From Ponticoccus litoralis (GTDB lineage Bacteria; Pseudomonadota; Alphaproteobacteria; Rhodobacterales; Rhodobacteraceae), in contig NZ_JBDNCH010000002.1 in assembly GCF_039769985.1 (NCBI RefSeq), positions 3,038,001 through 3,102,000 on the forward strand: 64,000 nt of DNA. Direction: 5' to 3'. The position numbers and the translations under genes are program-made. How positions within the stretch are numbered: position 1 is the first letter of the stretch; every line of letters begins with the position of its first letter. Below are positions 8,605 to 17,028 of the stretch, one piece after another. The notes beneath the pieces are model-generated. The model was not told the origin of the DNA. It did no database searches and worked only from the letters and a program-made list of their open reading frames with translations.

Positions 8605-9390
8605 TCAGGCCGAGGCGGCATGGGGCAGGATGAAGGGTACGCCCGGAGCGGGCAGGGTGGAAACCCGGAGCGCGCAGCCATAGGCCCGCGACAGGGTGGT
8701 ATCGGTGAGCACCTCGGCGGGCGTGCCGGTGGCCAGCAGCCGGCCCCCGGACAGCACCGCGACGCGGTCGGCGTAAAGCGCGGTCAGGTTGAGATCGTGC
8801 ATGACCGCCAGCACGCCGCCCCCGGCGCGGGCGAATTCGCGGGCGATTTGCATCACCTGCAACTGGTGCGCGATGTCGAGGCTGGCAACCGGTTCGTCCA
8901 GCAGCATCCAGCGCGGCTGGCCGTGGTCCACGGGCCGCCAGACCTGCGCCAGCACGCGGGCCAGCGTCACGCGCTGCGCCTCGCCGCCCGAGAGCTCCTG
9001 ATAGGCGCGGTGGGCGTGGTGGGCCATGCCGACGCGGGCCGGGGCCTGCATCGGCACCTCTGACCGCTCGCCCGAGGTGCCCGCTTGCAGCCCCATGCGC
9101 ACGACCTCGAGCGCGGTGAACGGGAAGGCGAGGCGGGTCGCCTGCGGCATCACGGCACGCTGCGCCGCAAGCTGCCGGGGCTTCTGCGTCGCGGTCTCGG
9201 CGCCGTTCAGGTGGACGGTGCCGTCATGGGGCAGGGTGCCGGTGATGGCGCCCAGAAGCGTCGACTTGCCGGAACCGTTGGGCCCGACGATGGCGGTCAC
9301 ATCGCCCGCGCGGGCGGTCAGCGTGACCGCGTCCAGCGCCAGCATGTCGCCGTAGCGGACAGAGATATCGCGGGCCTCCAGCGTGGTCAT
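8605..9390 (-). CDS. hmuV: HmuV, heme ABC transporter ATPase
   Basis: A 261-residue ABC ATPase of the FepC/HmuV type. Walker A GPNGSGKST follows TAIV near residue 37, the signature is LSGGEAQRV, Walker B is WMLLDEPVASLD and the switch His lies in AVMHDLNLT. The Q-loop region has MPQATRLAFPF. The start ATG overlaps the hmuU stop (ATGA), so translation is coupled. It drives heme import through HmuU from the periplasmic HmuT. The loop that carries VWRPVDHGQPRW between signature and Walker B is typical of HmuV and separates it from siderophore ATPases. Confidence 0.9.
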   Translation of the reverse strand: MTTLEARDISVRYGDMLALDAVTLTARAGDVTAIVGPNGSGKSTLLGAITGTLPHDGTVHLNGAETATQKPRQLAAQRAVMPQATRLAFPFTALEVVRMGLQAGTSGERSEVPMQAPARVGMAHHAHRAYQELSGGEAQRVTLARVLAQVWRPVDHGQPRWMLLDEPVASLDIAHQLQVMQIAREFARAGGGVLAVMHDLNLTALYADRVAVLSGGRLLATGTPAEVLTDTTLSRAYGCALRVSTLPAPGVPFILPHAASA

Positions 9391-10457
9391 GACAGGGCCA
9401 GCCCGCGGCGGCGCAGCAGGATCCACAGGAAGACCGGGGCGCCCAGCACGGCGGTTACGATCCCGATGGGCAGCTCGGCCGGGGCGATGATCACGCGGGC
9501 GATGACATCGGCAAGGATCAGAAGGCTGGCCCCCAGCAGCGCGGCATTCGGCAGAAGCGTGCGGTGATCCGGCCCCGAGGCCAGCCGCAGCAGGTGCGGC
9601 ACGACGATCCCGACAAAGCCGATCCCGCCCGAGACCGCCACGGCGGCGCCGGTGGCGCCCGCGACCGACAGGATCGCCACGGCTTTCACGCGCTGCACGT
9701 CGATGCCGATATGGGCGGCGGTGGCCTCTCCCATCGCCAGTCCGTTCAACCCGCGCCCCAGCGCCATGGCGGCGATGCCCGACAGCAGGATCAGCGGCGC
9801 GGCGGCCGGGGCCTTGGCCCAGCTGGCCCCCGCCAGCGACCCGAGGCCCCAGAAGGTCAGGTCGCGCAGCTGCTGGTCGTCGGCCATGTAGACAAGGATG
9901 CCCGAGAGCGCGCCCGCCAGCGCCCCCAGCGCGATGCCCGCCAGCAGCATGGTCGCGACAGAGGTCCGCCCGTGGCGCGTGGCGACCCGGTACAGCAGCA
10001 GCGTCGTGGCCCAGCCGCCAAGGAAGGCGGCCAGCGGCACCAGCGCATTGCCGGTCAGCGCCAGAAGCGCGGGCGGCAGCAGCGCGCCCAGCACGATGGC
10101 AAGGATCGCGCCAAGGCCCGCGCCCGCGCCGACACCGACGATGCCGGGGTCGGCCAGCGGGTTGCGGAAGAGGCCCTGCATCACCGCGCCCGAGACCGCC
10201 AGCGCGGCGCCCACCAGCGCGCCCATGGCAAGGCGCGGCAGGCGGATGTCGAAGAAGACGACGCGTTCGATCCGGGTCAGCGGTTCGCCAGCGGCCAGCT
10301 TGGCGGCCAGTGTCGTCACCGTCACGTCGGTCGCCCCGACCTGAAGGCTGAGCAGCGCAGAGGCCACCAGCAGAAGCGCCAGCGGCCCGTGCAAGCGGCG
10401 GGCGCGGCGCAGCCGGTCCCCGGCAAGCGCGGCAGAGCTGTCGTCGAGAACCGCCAA
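9387..10457 (-). CDS. hmuU: HmuU, heme ABC transporter permease (FecCD family)
   Basis: A 356-residue protein with about nine or ten hydrophobic segments and the FecCD hallmarks RLPRLAMGALVGAALAVSG, FRNPLADPGIVGVGAGAGLG and GGIGFVGIVVPHLLRL. The start is a TTG at 10457, four bases after the hmuT stop, with GGACGG upstream; no ATG lies nearby in frame. It forms the inner-membrane channel with HmuV. Spacing and coupled stops with hmuT and hmuV show a single operon. Confidence 0.9.
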   Translation of the reverse strand: MAVLDDSSAALAGDRLRRARRLHGPLALLLVASALLSLQVGATDVTVTTLAAKLAAGEPLTRIERVVFFDIRLPRLAMGALVGAALAVSGAVMQGLFRNPLADPGIVGVGAGAGLGAILAIVLGALLPPALLALTGNALVPLAAFLGGWATTLLLYRVATRHGRTSVATMLLAGIALGALAGALSGILVYMADDQQLRDLTFWGLGSLAGASWAKAPAAAPLILLSGIAAMALGRGLNGLAMGEATAAHIGIDVQRVKAVAILSVAGATGAAVAVSGGIGFVGIVVPHLLRLASGPDHRTLLPNAALLGASLLILADVIARVIIAPAELPIGIVTAVLGAPVFLWILLRRRGLALS

Positions 10458-10460
10458 GGC

Positions 10461-11345
10461 CTAGCCGTCCTGCCCGTAAAGCGCGTGGTTCAGCGCCGTG
10501 ACCGCCTCGGCGGTGCGCGGGCCGAAGCCCAGCAGCAGCAGGCCGTCCATCTTGACCAGCGCGCTTGCCTCTGCCGCCGGGGTCAGGCGCATCGCGGGCA
10601 TGGCAAAGAGCGCCTCGGCGGTGATGTCGTGGGTGCCGCCGCGCTGCATCATCAGGATCACGTCCGGCGCGGCAAGGCCCACGGCCTCGTCGCCGATCTG
10701 CTTGTAGCCCTCGACACCCTGAAGCGCATTGATGCCCCCGGCCATGCGGATGATGGCATCGGCGCCGGTGCCCTGACCGGCGGCATTGATCTTGCCGCCC
10801 TGCGTGCTCAGCACGAAGAGCACGCGCTTGCGCTCTGCCTCGGGGCGGTCGGCGTCCTGCATCGCCTCGTCCAGCGCGGCGCCGACCTCTGCCGCCAGCG
10901 CCTCGGCCCGGTCGGGCACGCCAAGCGCGGTTCCGATCACCTCGATCTTGTGCAGGATCGCCTCGGGGGTCAGCCCCTCGGGCACCGCGACAAGATCCAC
11001 CTCGGCGGCGCGGATCACCTCCAGCGTTTCGGCCGGGCCGGCGCCCTCTTCGGCAAGGATCAGCGAGGCGCCCACCGACAACACGCCCTCGGGGGACAGG
11101 GCGCGCATGTAGCCCACGTCCGGCAGGCCGGTGACCTCGGGCGGATAGGTCGAGGTGCTGTCGCGGGCGCGCAGCCGGTGGCCCTGATCCAGCGCCACGA
11201 CGACTTCCGTGACCGCGCCGCCGATCGACAGCACGTCGGCCTCGTCCCCGGGCAGGCCCTGCGCGGCCACGGCCCAGGCGGCAAGGCCGCCAAGCGCGGC
11301 GGTCATGACCCCGGCAAAGCCCGTAACGGCAGAGGGCCGGGTCAT
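10461..11345 (-). CDS. hmuT: HmuT, periplasmic heme-binding protein
   Basis: A 294-residue class III solute-binding protein. The signal peptide region (TAALGGLAAWAVAAQG) is followed by VLSIGGAVTEVVVALD and STYPPEV-LPDVGYMR, the pattern shared by HmuT, PhuT and ShuT. A Tyr in GYMR is the usual heme-iron ligand in this family. Later RVLFVLSTQGG and INAAGQGTGADAII are also typical. The ATG overlaps the hmuS stop. It delivers heme to HmuUV. Confidence 0.9.
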   Translation of the reverse strand: MTRPSAVTGFAGVMTAALGGLAAWAVAAQGLPGDEADVLSIGGAVTEVVVALDQGHRLRARDSTSTYPPEVTGLPDVGYMRALSPEGVLSVGASLILAEEGAGPAETLEVIRAAEVDLVAVPEGLTPEAILHKIEVIGTALGVPDRAEALAAEVGAALDEAMQDADRPEAERKRVLFVLSTQGGKINAAGQGTGADAIIRMAGGINALQGVEGYKQIGDEAVGLAAPDVILMMQRGGTHDITAEALFAMPAMRLTPAAEASALVKMDGLLLLGFGPRTAEAVTALNHALYGQDG

Positions 11346-12396
11346 TCCGCGGGCTCCCGCAGGCTTTCCAGCCCGGCGACCAGATCCTGCCAGTCGGGGC
11401 GCCAGTCGCGATCCTCTGTCCGGCGTCCGAAGATCTGGAAGATCAGCCCGCCCTCGGCGTCGAAGGCCTCGACAGAGACGGCGGGGCCGCGCTGTGTCGG
11501 CTTGTCGGCGACCCAGACCTCGGCCACCTTGTCCAGCCGCAGGTGCAGGTTGAAGCCCGGGTCCATGACGTTCTGCCACGGCCCCATGGGCTTCAGGCTG
11601 CGGATCGGGCCAGAGTGGATCTGGATGCAGCCGCGGTTGCCGACGAAAACCATAACCTCGACACCGCGCGCCTGGATCTGTTCCAGCATGGTGTTGACCG
11701 CCTCGGGCGCCAGCGGGCGGGCGAAGGGGTCTCCGGCGGTGCGATAGGCGCCCAGCCGGTTCATCTTCAGCTTGGAACACAGGCGCAGGAACTGGTGCGT
11801 GTCGGTAAGGCGGGACCATTCCGCGCGCAGGATATCCAGCTTGTCCGGGTTGGTCCTGGCCGCCTCGACGGGCTTGCGCGGCTCGACCGTCTGCCCCTCG
11901 GACTGATCGGGAAGGGCCAGCGCGGCGACCACGTCCTCCCAGGCCTCATGGGCAGAGGTGGCGCGCATGTGGATCTTGTGGACCGCATCGCCGGCGGCGT
12001 CGAAAACCTGAAGCGACCGGCGCGGCGGCCCGTCCTCCACGGCGGTTTCGACCGCATAGGCGTGCACCCACTGCGAGGGGAAGATCCGCAGGTCGATCTC
12101 TTCGGTCAGCACCATCGCGGCGTGCGGGCCGGGGTGATAGTTGGCATAGCGCCCGACCTTTTCGTGCACGCAGCCCTCCACGCGGGTCAGGGCCATGACC
12201 TCGCCCAGCAGCTCGGCGGCGGGCATCAGCCGGTCGGGATGGGCGGCGATCCGGGTGGCGCCCTGACCGATGCGGGCGGCGACCAGCTGCGCCTCCGATA
12301 TGCCCAGCCGGTCGGCCAGATCGCGGGCGCGCAGCTTGGGAGAGTCTTCCTCCGCCTTGCGGATGGCAGAAGGAGAGAGGGGGATACGGTAGTCAT
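11342..12396 (-). CDS. hmuS: HmuS/HemS-type hemin-degrading or heme-carrier protein
   Basis: Tandem HemS/ChuX repeats: an N-terminal helix RARDLADRLGISEAQLVAAR, the repeat with MALTRVEGCVHEKVGRY (first half) and the related MVFVGNRGCIQIHSGPI in the second half, where the His after QI is in the position of a heme ligand. The protein handles cytoplasmic heme after HmuTUV import. The most family-like start is the ATG at 12396, but the frame then needs a 2-base correction in the AGGAGAGAGG run at 12371-12380; with it the protein is 350 residues, the normal length. No other convincing in-frame start is present. First gene of the heme operon. Confidence 0.88.
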
Positions 12397-12466
12397 GACG
12401 AGCCCTTGCGACAGAAGGTGATGGCTGCCCCCGCACGACGGCGAGCCGGGTCTGGCTTGTCACTAT

Positions 12467-12487
12467 ATCCGACCAATTTAATCGGAT
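12467..12487. promoter_or_regulatory. Candidate operator of the heme uptake operon
   Basis: ATCCGA and TCGGAT are exact reverse complements with a 9-base AT-rich spacer. The site lies about 70 bases upstream of the likely hmuS start. Position and dyad symmetry suit an iron- or heme-responsive regulator of the Fur superfamily (Irr) or RirA type; the sequence is not close enough to a known box for me to choose. Confidence 0.45.
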
Positions 12488-12739
12488 TGCGGCGGGACCG
12501 CAAGCGATTGCAGGGGCTCGATGCACGCCAGCCCGCAGGAAGGCGGCGGGGCCGGGCTTTGGGCGGGTGGCGCGGCCCTGTCGAAACGGGGCCGCGCGAC
12601 GTGCCGCGTTTCGGGATCGAAACGGATCCGGGCCAGCGCGGAACGGTGGCCCCCTTCGTTTTTCCACAGTGAAATATGGGGCAAGGCGGCGGTGAAAGCG
12701 CGTCTTTGTTGCTTTGAACGGAAATCCCGGTCTACTCTC

Positions 12740-12758
12740 GGGATCGGGAAATGATCCC
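12740..12758. promoter_or_regulatory. Small dyad just upstream of the XRE-cupin gene
   Basis: GGGATC and GATCCC flank 7 bases and end 12 bases before the ATG at 12771, overlapping the 5' leader and lying next to the GGGGGAAAG ribosome site. Bound regulator there would block transcription or translation, so autoregulation is possible. The arms are short, so chance is not excluded. Confidence 0.3.
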
Positions 12759-12770
12759 TGGGGGAAAGAC

Positions 12771-13331
12771 ATGAAGAGCGACCTGACGGTCCGCCTGGCC
12801 GGGCGTCTGTCGGAGCTGCGCGCTGCCCGTGGCTGGACGCTGGACCAACTTTCGAACGCAAGCGGCGTGAGCCGTGCGGCCCTGTCGCGGCTGGAAAACG
12901 CCGAGGTCAGCCCCTCCGCCGATGTGCTGTCCCGGCTGGCGGCGGCCCATGACATGACCCTGTCGCGGCTCTTTTCGCTGATCGAGGACGGCTATGCCGC
13001 CCATATCCGCCGCGACGATCAGGCGGTCTGGCGCGACGGGGAAACCGGGCTGGCCAAGCGCATCGTCTCTCCGGCGACGGCGGCGCTGGCGGGCGAGGTT
13101 CTGGAATGCCGGATGACCCCGAACACGGAAATGATCCAGGATGCGCCCGACGTGATCGGGCAAGAGCATCACCTGATCATGGTGACCGGCTACATGCGGG
13201 TGGAACTGGAAGGCGAGGCCTACCAGCTGGGGCCGGGGGATGCCCTGCGCTACCGCGAGCATGGCGAAGTGAAGTTCCTGACCGCCAAGGGGCAGGGCGC
13301 CAAGTTCTACCTGTGCTCGGTGACCGCCTGA
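12771..13331 (+). CDS. XRE-family regulator with C-terminal cupin domain
   Basis: A 186-residue protein. The N-terminal helix-turn-helix covers residues 8-65 (RLSELRAARGWTLDQLSNAS, then GVSRAALSRLENAEVSPSAD). The cupin barrel in the second half includes QEHHLIMVTGYMRVELEG and LGPGDALRYREHGEVKF. This architecture (PuuR/SutR-like) senses a small ligand in the cupin and represses nearby or metabolic genes. The start at 12771 is fixed by GGGGGAAAG upstream. The divergent heme operon is a possible target, but no sequence feature proves it. Confidence 0.85.
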   Translation: MKSDLTVRLAGRLSELRAARGWTLDQLSNASGVSRAALSRLENAEVSPSADVLSRLAAAHDMTLSRLFSLIEDGYAAHIRRDDQAVWRDGETGLAKRIVSPATAALAGEVLECRMTPNTEMIQDAPDVIGQEHHLIMVTGYMRVELEGEAYQLGPGDALRYREHGEVKFLTAKGQGAKFYLCSVTA

Positions 13332-13485
13332 GCGCCGGTCTCGACCGCAGGGTGGTTGACCAAAGGTAACACCCCGCTCACGATCTCGTTACCGAAATGC
13401 TGAAACAGGGGCCGTCCGGCTGCCGTGTGTACCTGCATCCGATCCCGAGGGACGGGGCAACAACAGACACATGGGAGACCAGACA

Positions 13486-14043
13486 ATGACCAAGACGATG
13501 ACCCTGAGCGCCGCCGCCTTTGCCATGACCGCCCTTGCCGGGGCCGCCGTGGCGCAGGACAACCCGATGGTGGGCGGCGCCGCGATGTTCGCCAACAAGA
13601 CCATTGTCGAGAACGCGGTGAACTCGGCCGATCACGAAACGCTGGTCGCTGCCGTTCAGGCCGCCGACCTCGTGGATACCCTGAACTCCGAAGGGCCGTT
13701 TACCGTCTTTGCCCCGACCGACGCGGCCTTCGACAAGATCGCCGACGAAAGCCTTCAGGCGCTGATGGCGCCGGAAGCGAAAGACCAGCTGACCAAGATC
13801 CTGACCTGCCACGTCGTCGCGGCCAATGCCATGTCCGACGCCATTGCCGGAATGATCGCCGATGACGGCGGCATGCACCCGGTGCCCACCGTGGGCGGCT
13901 GCACGCTTCAGGCCAAGATGATGGGCGACAAGATCGTGCTGACGGACGAGAACGGTCGCGACGCGACGGTGACCATCGCCGACGTGCGCCAGTCGAACGG
14001 GGTGATCCACGTGATCGACCGCGTGCTGCTGCCGAAGCAGTAA
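13486..14043 (+). CDS. Exported fasciclin-domain protein
   Basis: A signal peptide (TLSAAAFAMTALAGAAVAQ) precedes one FAS1 domain with NPMVGGAAMF, the H1 block EGPFTVFAPTDAAFDKI, and the H2 block VIHVIDRVLLPK at the extreme C-terminus. It is expected in the periplasm or secreted; family members act in adhesion or as small stress-induced proteins of unknown function. I chose the ATG at 13486 because GGGAGA lies upstream; an ATG at 13471 is also in frame. Total about 185 residues. Confidence 0.88.
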   Translation: MTKTMTLSAAAFAMTALAGAAVAQDNPMVGGAAMFANKTIVENAVNSADHETLVAAVQAADLVDTLNSEGPFTVFAPTDAAFDKIADESLQALMAPEAKDQLTKILTCHVVAANAMSDAIAGMIADDGGMHPVPTVGGCTLQAKMMGDKIVLTDENGRDATVTIADVRQSNGVIHVIDRVLLPKQ

Positions 14044-14271
14044 GGCCCGGCAATGCGGGGCGGGGTCCGGTTGTGTGCAAAACGGGTGGTTTTCCCGTCC
14101 CGCCGTGCACGAAGCGTTGGGCGACCCCAATATGCCTGACGGGATCGTGCGCGCCCCCGGCTTGCCCCCGCAGGCCGGGGGCGCTCTATTCTGAAGCAGG
14201 CCGGTGTGCCCGGCCCGCGCCGAAAACCAAGACAACGCCGAAACCGACACGCCAAAGCCAAGGAGGAGCCG

Positions 14272-14727
14272 ATGAAACGCCGCATCTTTCTGACGGGCGC
14301 CCTGGCGCTGCCCGCCCTCAGCCAACCCGCCCTTGCCGCCTTCGAGGTCAGCCGCAGCCGCGAGGAATGGCGCGCCATGCTGACCGAGGCCGAGTTCCAC
14401 GTCATGCGCGAGGAAGGGACTGAACGCGCCTACACCTCGCCGCTGAATGACGAGACGCGCGCGGGCAGCTTCCTGTGCAAGGGCTGCGATCTGCCTCTGT
14501 ATTCGTCCCGGCACAAGTTCGACAGCGGCACCGGCTGGCCCTCGTTCTGGCAGGCCCTGCCGAATGCGGTCGAGACGAAGCCGGACCGCAAGCTTTTCGT
14601 GACCCGCACCGAATGCCACTGCCGCCGCTGCGGCAGCCACATGGGTCATATCTTCGATGACGGCCCGGCGCCGACCGGCAAGCGGCACTGCATCAACGGC
14701 ATCGCCATGACCTTCCGCCCGGCCTGA
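14272..14727 (+). CDS. msrB: Exported peptide methionine-R-sulfoxide reductase MsrB
   Basis: A 151-residue protein. A twin-arginine-like leader (KRRIFLTGALALPALSQPALA) shows that it is exported, which is uncommon for MsrB. The catalytic domain has both zinc CxxC pairs (CKGC and CRRC), the substrate motif DSGTGWPSFW and the catalytic Cys in KRHCINGIAMTF. It repairs methionine-R-sulfoxide in periplasmic proteins. AGGAGG at the ideal distance fixes the start. A strong hairpin follows at 14763. Confidence 0.92.
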   Translation: MKRRIFLTGALALPALSQPALAAFEVSRSREEWRAMLTEAEFHVMREEGTERAYTSPLNDETRAGSFLCKGCDLPLYSSRHKFDSGTGWPSFWQALPNAVETKPDRKLFVTRTECHCRRCGSHMGHIFDDGPAPTGKRHCINGIAMTFRPA

Positions 14728-14762
14728 CTGGCCGGGTCGGAAGGCGGGCGGACAAACGAAAA

Positions 14763-14788
14763 GGGCACCCGGATGGCTGCGGGTGCCC
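14763..14788 (+). terminator. Hairpin after msrB
   Basis: GGGCACCCG and CGGGTGCCC pair exactly over 9 bases with an 8-base loop, followed by CTGTTCG. The T-run is weak but the position 35 bases after the msrB stop fits a terminator. Confidence 0.6.
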
Positions 14789-14856
14789 CTGTTCGTGAGT
14801 GGAGGAGCTCTGGGCCCGTGATGGAGAATTGCACGCTAGAACGATAGCTGTCTAGA

Positions 14857-14883
14857 AATTAATCAACCTTAGGTAGATTAATT
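14857..14883. repeat. AT-rich inverted repeat in the msrB / J-domain gene gap
   Basis: AATTAATC and GATTAATT are exact reverse complements around an 11-base spacer, inside a 60-base AT-rich island (about 14826-14890) that stands out from its surroundings. A second dyad, CTAGA and TCTAG, lies immediately upstream. The rest of the gap to 15195 holds no recognisable gene. Confidence 0.5.
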
Positions 14884-15195
14884 TTGCGTCCATTCTGGCG
14901 ATAAGGGCTTTTTATGCCGGAAAGGGCCTTGCCGAGGCCGGTGCCAGCCCCGGCAGGGGTTGCGCGGTCAGGCGCTTGGGGGGCGGACCGGCCGTTGCAC
15001 GCCGCGCGCGCGGCGCTGCCGGTCGGGCTCGCAGGCGTGCGGGCTGCTTCGGGCTGGGCACCCGAGGGCCGTCACGAAACGGAAAAGGGCGGCCCCGTGG
15101 CGCCGCCCGTCTGTCATCCAAGCCCGGCAGGGCAGGGGCCGTGGCCCCGATTGGCCGGCCCTGATCCCGTGGCACGCGCCTGTCCGGGCGCGGCC

Positions 15196-15821
15196 TTACT
15201 TGAAGCTGCGCGAGTCCTTGATCTGGTCCCAGGCCCAGACAACCTCTTGCAGCTGCTCTTCCTGGCTGCGGTCGCCGCCGTTCATGTCCGGGTGCAGCAC
15301 CTTGATGAGCTTCTTGTAGGCCTTGCGGATCTCGACCTTGGTGAGCGCCTGCTCGGCATCGAGGATCTCCAGCGCGCGCTTCTCGGTCGGGGGCAGCTTG
15401 CGCCCGCCGCCGGGCTTCTGCCGCCCGGGGTTGCGCGTGGCATTGTCGCCCAGCACCTGATGCGGGTCCTCGATGCCCAGTCTTGCCCAGGCCTTGGCCT
15501 CGGGGTCGCGCCACTCCTTGGTCTTGCGCTCCCAGACCTTGTCGGCGCTTTCCTGCGCGTTCATCTCGGCCTCGGTCTTGCCCTCGAAGAACGACCACTT
15601 GGCATTGTACTCGCGCACGTGGTCCCGGCAGAACCAGTAGAAGTCATCCAGAACGTCCGGTGCCTTGGGCGCGCGGAACTTGCCTGCCTCTTCGCAGCCG
15701 GGGTGGTCGCAAACGCGTGTGGAGGTTTCGGACTCGCCGGTCATGCTCTTGCGTCCACGCGGGTTTTTTTCTTCGCGGACTTCACGGACATGTCGAACCC
15801 GAAGGGATCTGATCTGCTCAT
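15196..15821 (-). CDS. J-domain (DnaJ-like) protein with N-terminal Cys/His segment
   Basis: The N-terminal part reads MSRSDPFGFDMSVKSAKKK and then, in a second frame, a Cys/His cluster (RVCDHPGCEE ... FWFCRDHVREYN-like) that could bind zinc. The C-terminal 65 residues are a J domain: EILDAEQALTKVEIRKAYKK, then LIKVLHPDMNGGD with the HPD tripeptide that activates DnaK. It is a typical alphaproteobacterial J-domain protein. The poly-T run 15764-15770 is one base short; restoring it joins the two frames and gives 208 residues starting at 15821 with AGAGG upstream. Divergent from bolA. Confidence 0.85.
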
Positions 15822-15894
15822 AAGGCACCTCTTCTCGACTCGGACGCCAGAGCATAGACTATCTGCGAGGCAATGACAGGGGGCAGACCGTAAA

Positions 15895-16149
15895 ATGTCA
15901 CGAGCAGAAGAAATGCGCCGAAAGCTGGAAGAGGCCTTTGCGCCGACACGGCTGGATATCCGCAACGACAGCGAGCGTCACGCGTCCCATGCGGGCTATG
16001 ACGGCACCGGCGAAAGCCATTTCCATGTCACGATCCGGGCACCGGGGTTCGCAGGCCAAAGCCGTGTGGCCCGGCACCGGGCCATGCATGCGGCGCTGGG
16101 GGATCTGACGACGCGCATCCATGCGTTGTCCTTCGACATCGACGCCTGA
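15895..16149 (+). CDS. bolA: BolA family protein
   Basis: An 84-residue protein with the BolA fold signature: LDIRNDSERHASHAG, then ESHFHVTIRAPGFAGQSRVA and RHRAMHAAL. The conserved His and the loop Cys/His positions bind iron-sulfur clusters with monothiol glutaredoxins in the family. It is divergent from the J-domain gene, with a 73-base shared promoter region. Role in iron sensing or cluster transfer is known for the family and inferred here. Confidence 0.93.
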   Translation: MSRAEEMRRKLEEAFAPTRLDIRNDSERHASHAGYDGTGESHFHVTIRAPGFAGQSRVARHRAMHAALGDLTTRIHALSFDIDA

Positions 16150-16615
16150 CGCGGCGCCGTCCGCGATGGCCGCCGCCCGCAAGAACGGCGTGGGGGGACA
16201 GCCATCGTGCCCGTCGTTCTTGACGCGCGAAGCGGCGGGGCACATCGGCCCCCGTCACGCGCGATCTGTGCAGGGGGGGCTTGTCCGGAGACGGGGCGGC
16301 AGGATGCGGCGTTGGCATCGCATGGCCCGACCTGTGGTCGTGGACAGCGGGCAGGGGGGCGACAGCAATAAGGGGGCCAGGCCCTTCGGCCACGCCCCCT
16401 GATGGTGCAAAAAAGGTTCAAAAACCCCCAGTACAATCCTTGGTTGTGACGCCCCGATCAATCCTGAGGCTAAGCCCCCGTCGATTCCGAAGGCCTTGAC
16501 CCAACGTTAACACAAATCAAGGCCGTTTGTCAGTATGGGAATCGTGACCCAGCGTCAGCCAAACGCAAATTCTGCGTTATTCCAGCGGGCCGATAGGCGC
16601 GCCGGGGCGCGTGGG
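16150..16615. other. Intergenic space between bolA and the small membrane protein genes
   Basis: 466 bases between convergent genes. I see no credible CDS. A dyad GGCCTTGA / TCAAGGCC (16492-16524) surrounds an AACGTT centre and could be a terminator or a regulator site. AT content rises between 16400 and 16580. Confidence 0.5.
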
Positions 16616-16750
16616 TCATTCAGCGGGGTGAGAGGGGCGCTTGCTGTCCAGCCAGCCGTCGATGCGGCGGGTTTCACGTTTCAGCAGCACGATGCCAAGG
16701 CCCACGACGGCGAAGGCAATCAGCGGGATCGCGATCTCGAAGCCAGTCAT
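16616..16750 (-). CDS. 44-aa single-span membrane protein
   Basis: Encodes a 44-residue protein: one N-terminal helix (FEIAIPLIAFAVVGLGIVLL) followed by a basic cytoplasmic tail KRETRRIDGWLDSKRPSH. Its ATG overlaps the stop of the upstream 77-aa membrane protein gene (ATGA), and a GGAGAGA ribosome site lies within that gene, so the two are translated as a pair. I do not recognise the family. Confidence 0.65.
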   Translation of the reverse strand: MTGFEIAIPLIAFAVVGLGIVLLKRETRRIDGWLDSKRPSHPAE

Positions 16751-16980
16751 TCCGGTCTCTCCTTGCGCAGCATGCCCAGAATATAGTGCGAAAGCCCGTG
16801 CAATGCCAGTCCGGCAAGGCCCCAGCCTATGGTCAGAGAGTTTACGTGCAGTGAATTTTCGGTCAAGGGCCGCAGGATCGCAAAGCCGATCAGGCCCAGG
16901 GCGACCGCATTGGCAAAGCCCGCCAGCAGCTTGACGCGCTCGTTATGGACCATAAGCGTGTCGCGCAGGCGGGGGGCCAT
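16747..16980 (-). CDS. 77-aa small membrane protein
   Basis: Two hydrophobic helices, LLAGFANAVALGLIGFAIL and LTIGWGLAGLALHGLSHYIL, with a basic N-terminus and a short charged C-terminus. It is followed by an overlapping 44-aa membrane protein gene and preceded by gatB on the same strand (48 bases away). The family is unknown to me. Position after gatB may mean co-transcription, with no implied function. Confidence 0.65.
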   Translation of the reverse strand: MAPRLRDTLMVHNERVKLLAGFANAVALGLIGFAILRPLTENSLHVNSLTIGWGLAGLALHGLSHYILGMLRKERPE

Positions 16981-17028
16981 GTCACGGCCCCCGCCGGATC
17001 GCAGCCGCCACGCGGCGGCAGGCCGGGG

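Larger units (their letters stand above)
12397..12770. promoter_or_regulatory. Divergent promoter region between hmuS and the XRE regulator
   Basis: A 374-base gap with no convincing gene. It holds the inverted repeats described separately at 12467-12487 and 12740-12758. The hmu promoter must lie here on the minus strand and the regulator promoter on the plus strand; I cannot place -35 and -10 boxes with confidence. Confidence 0.6.
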
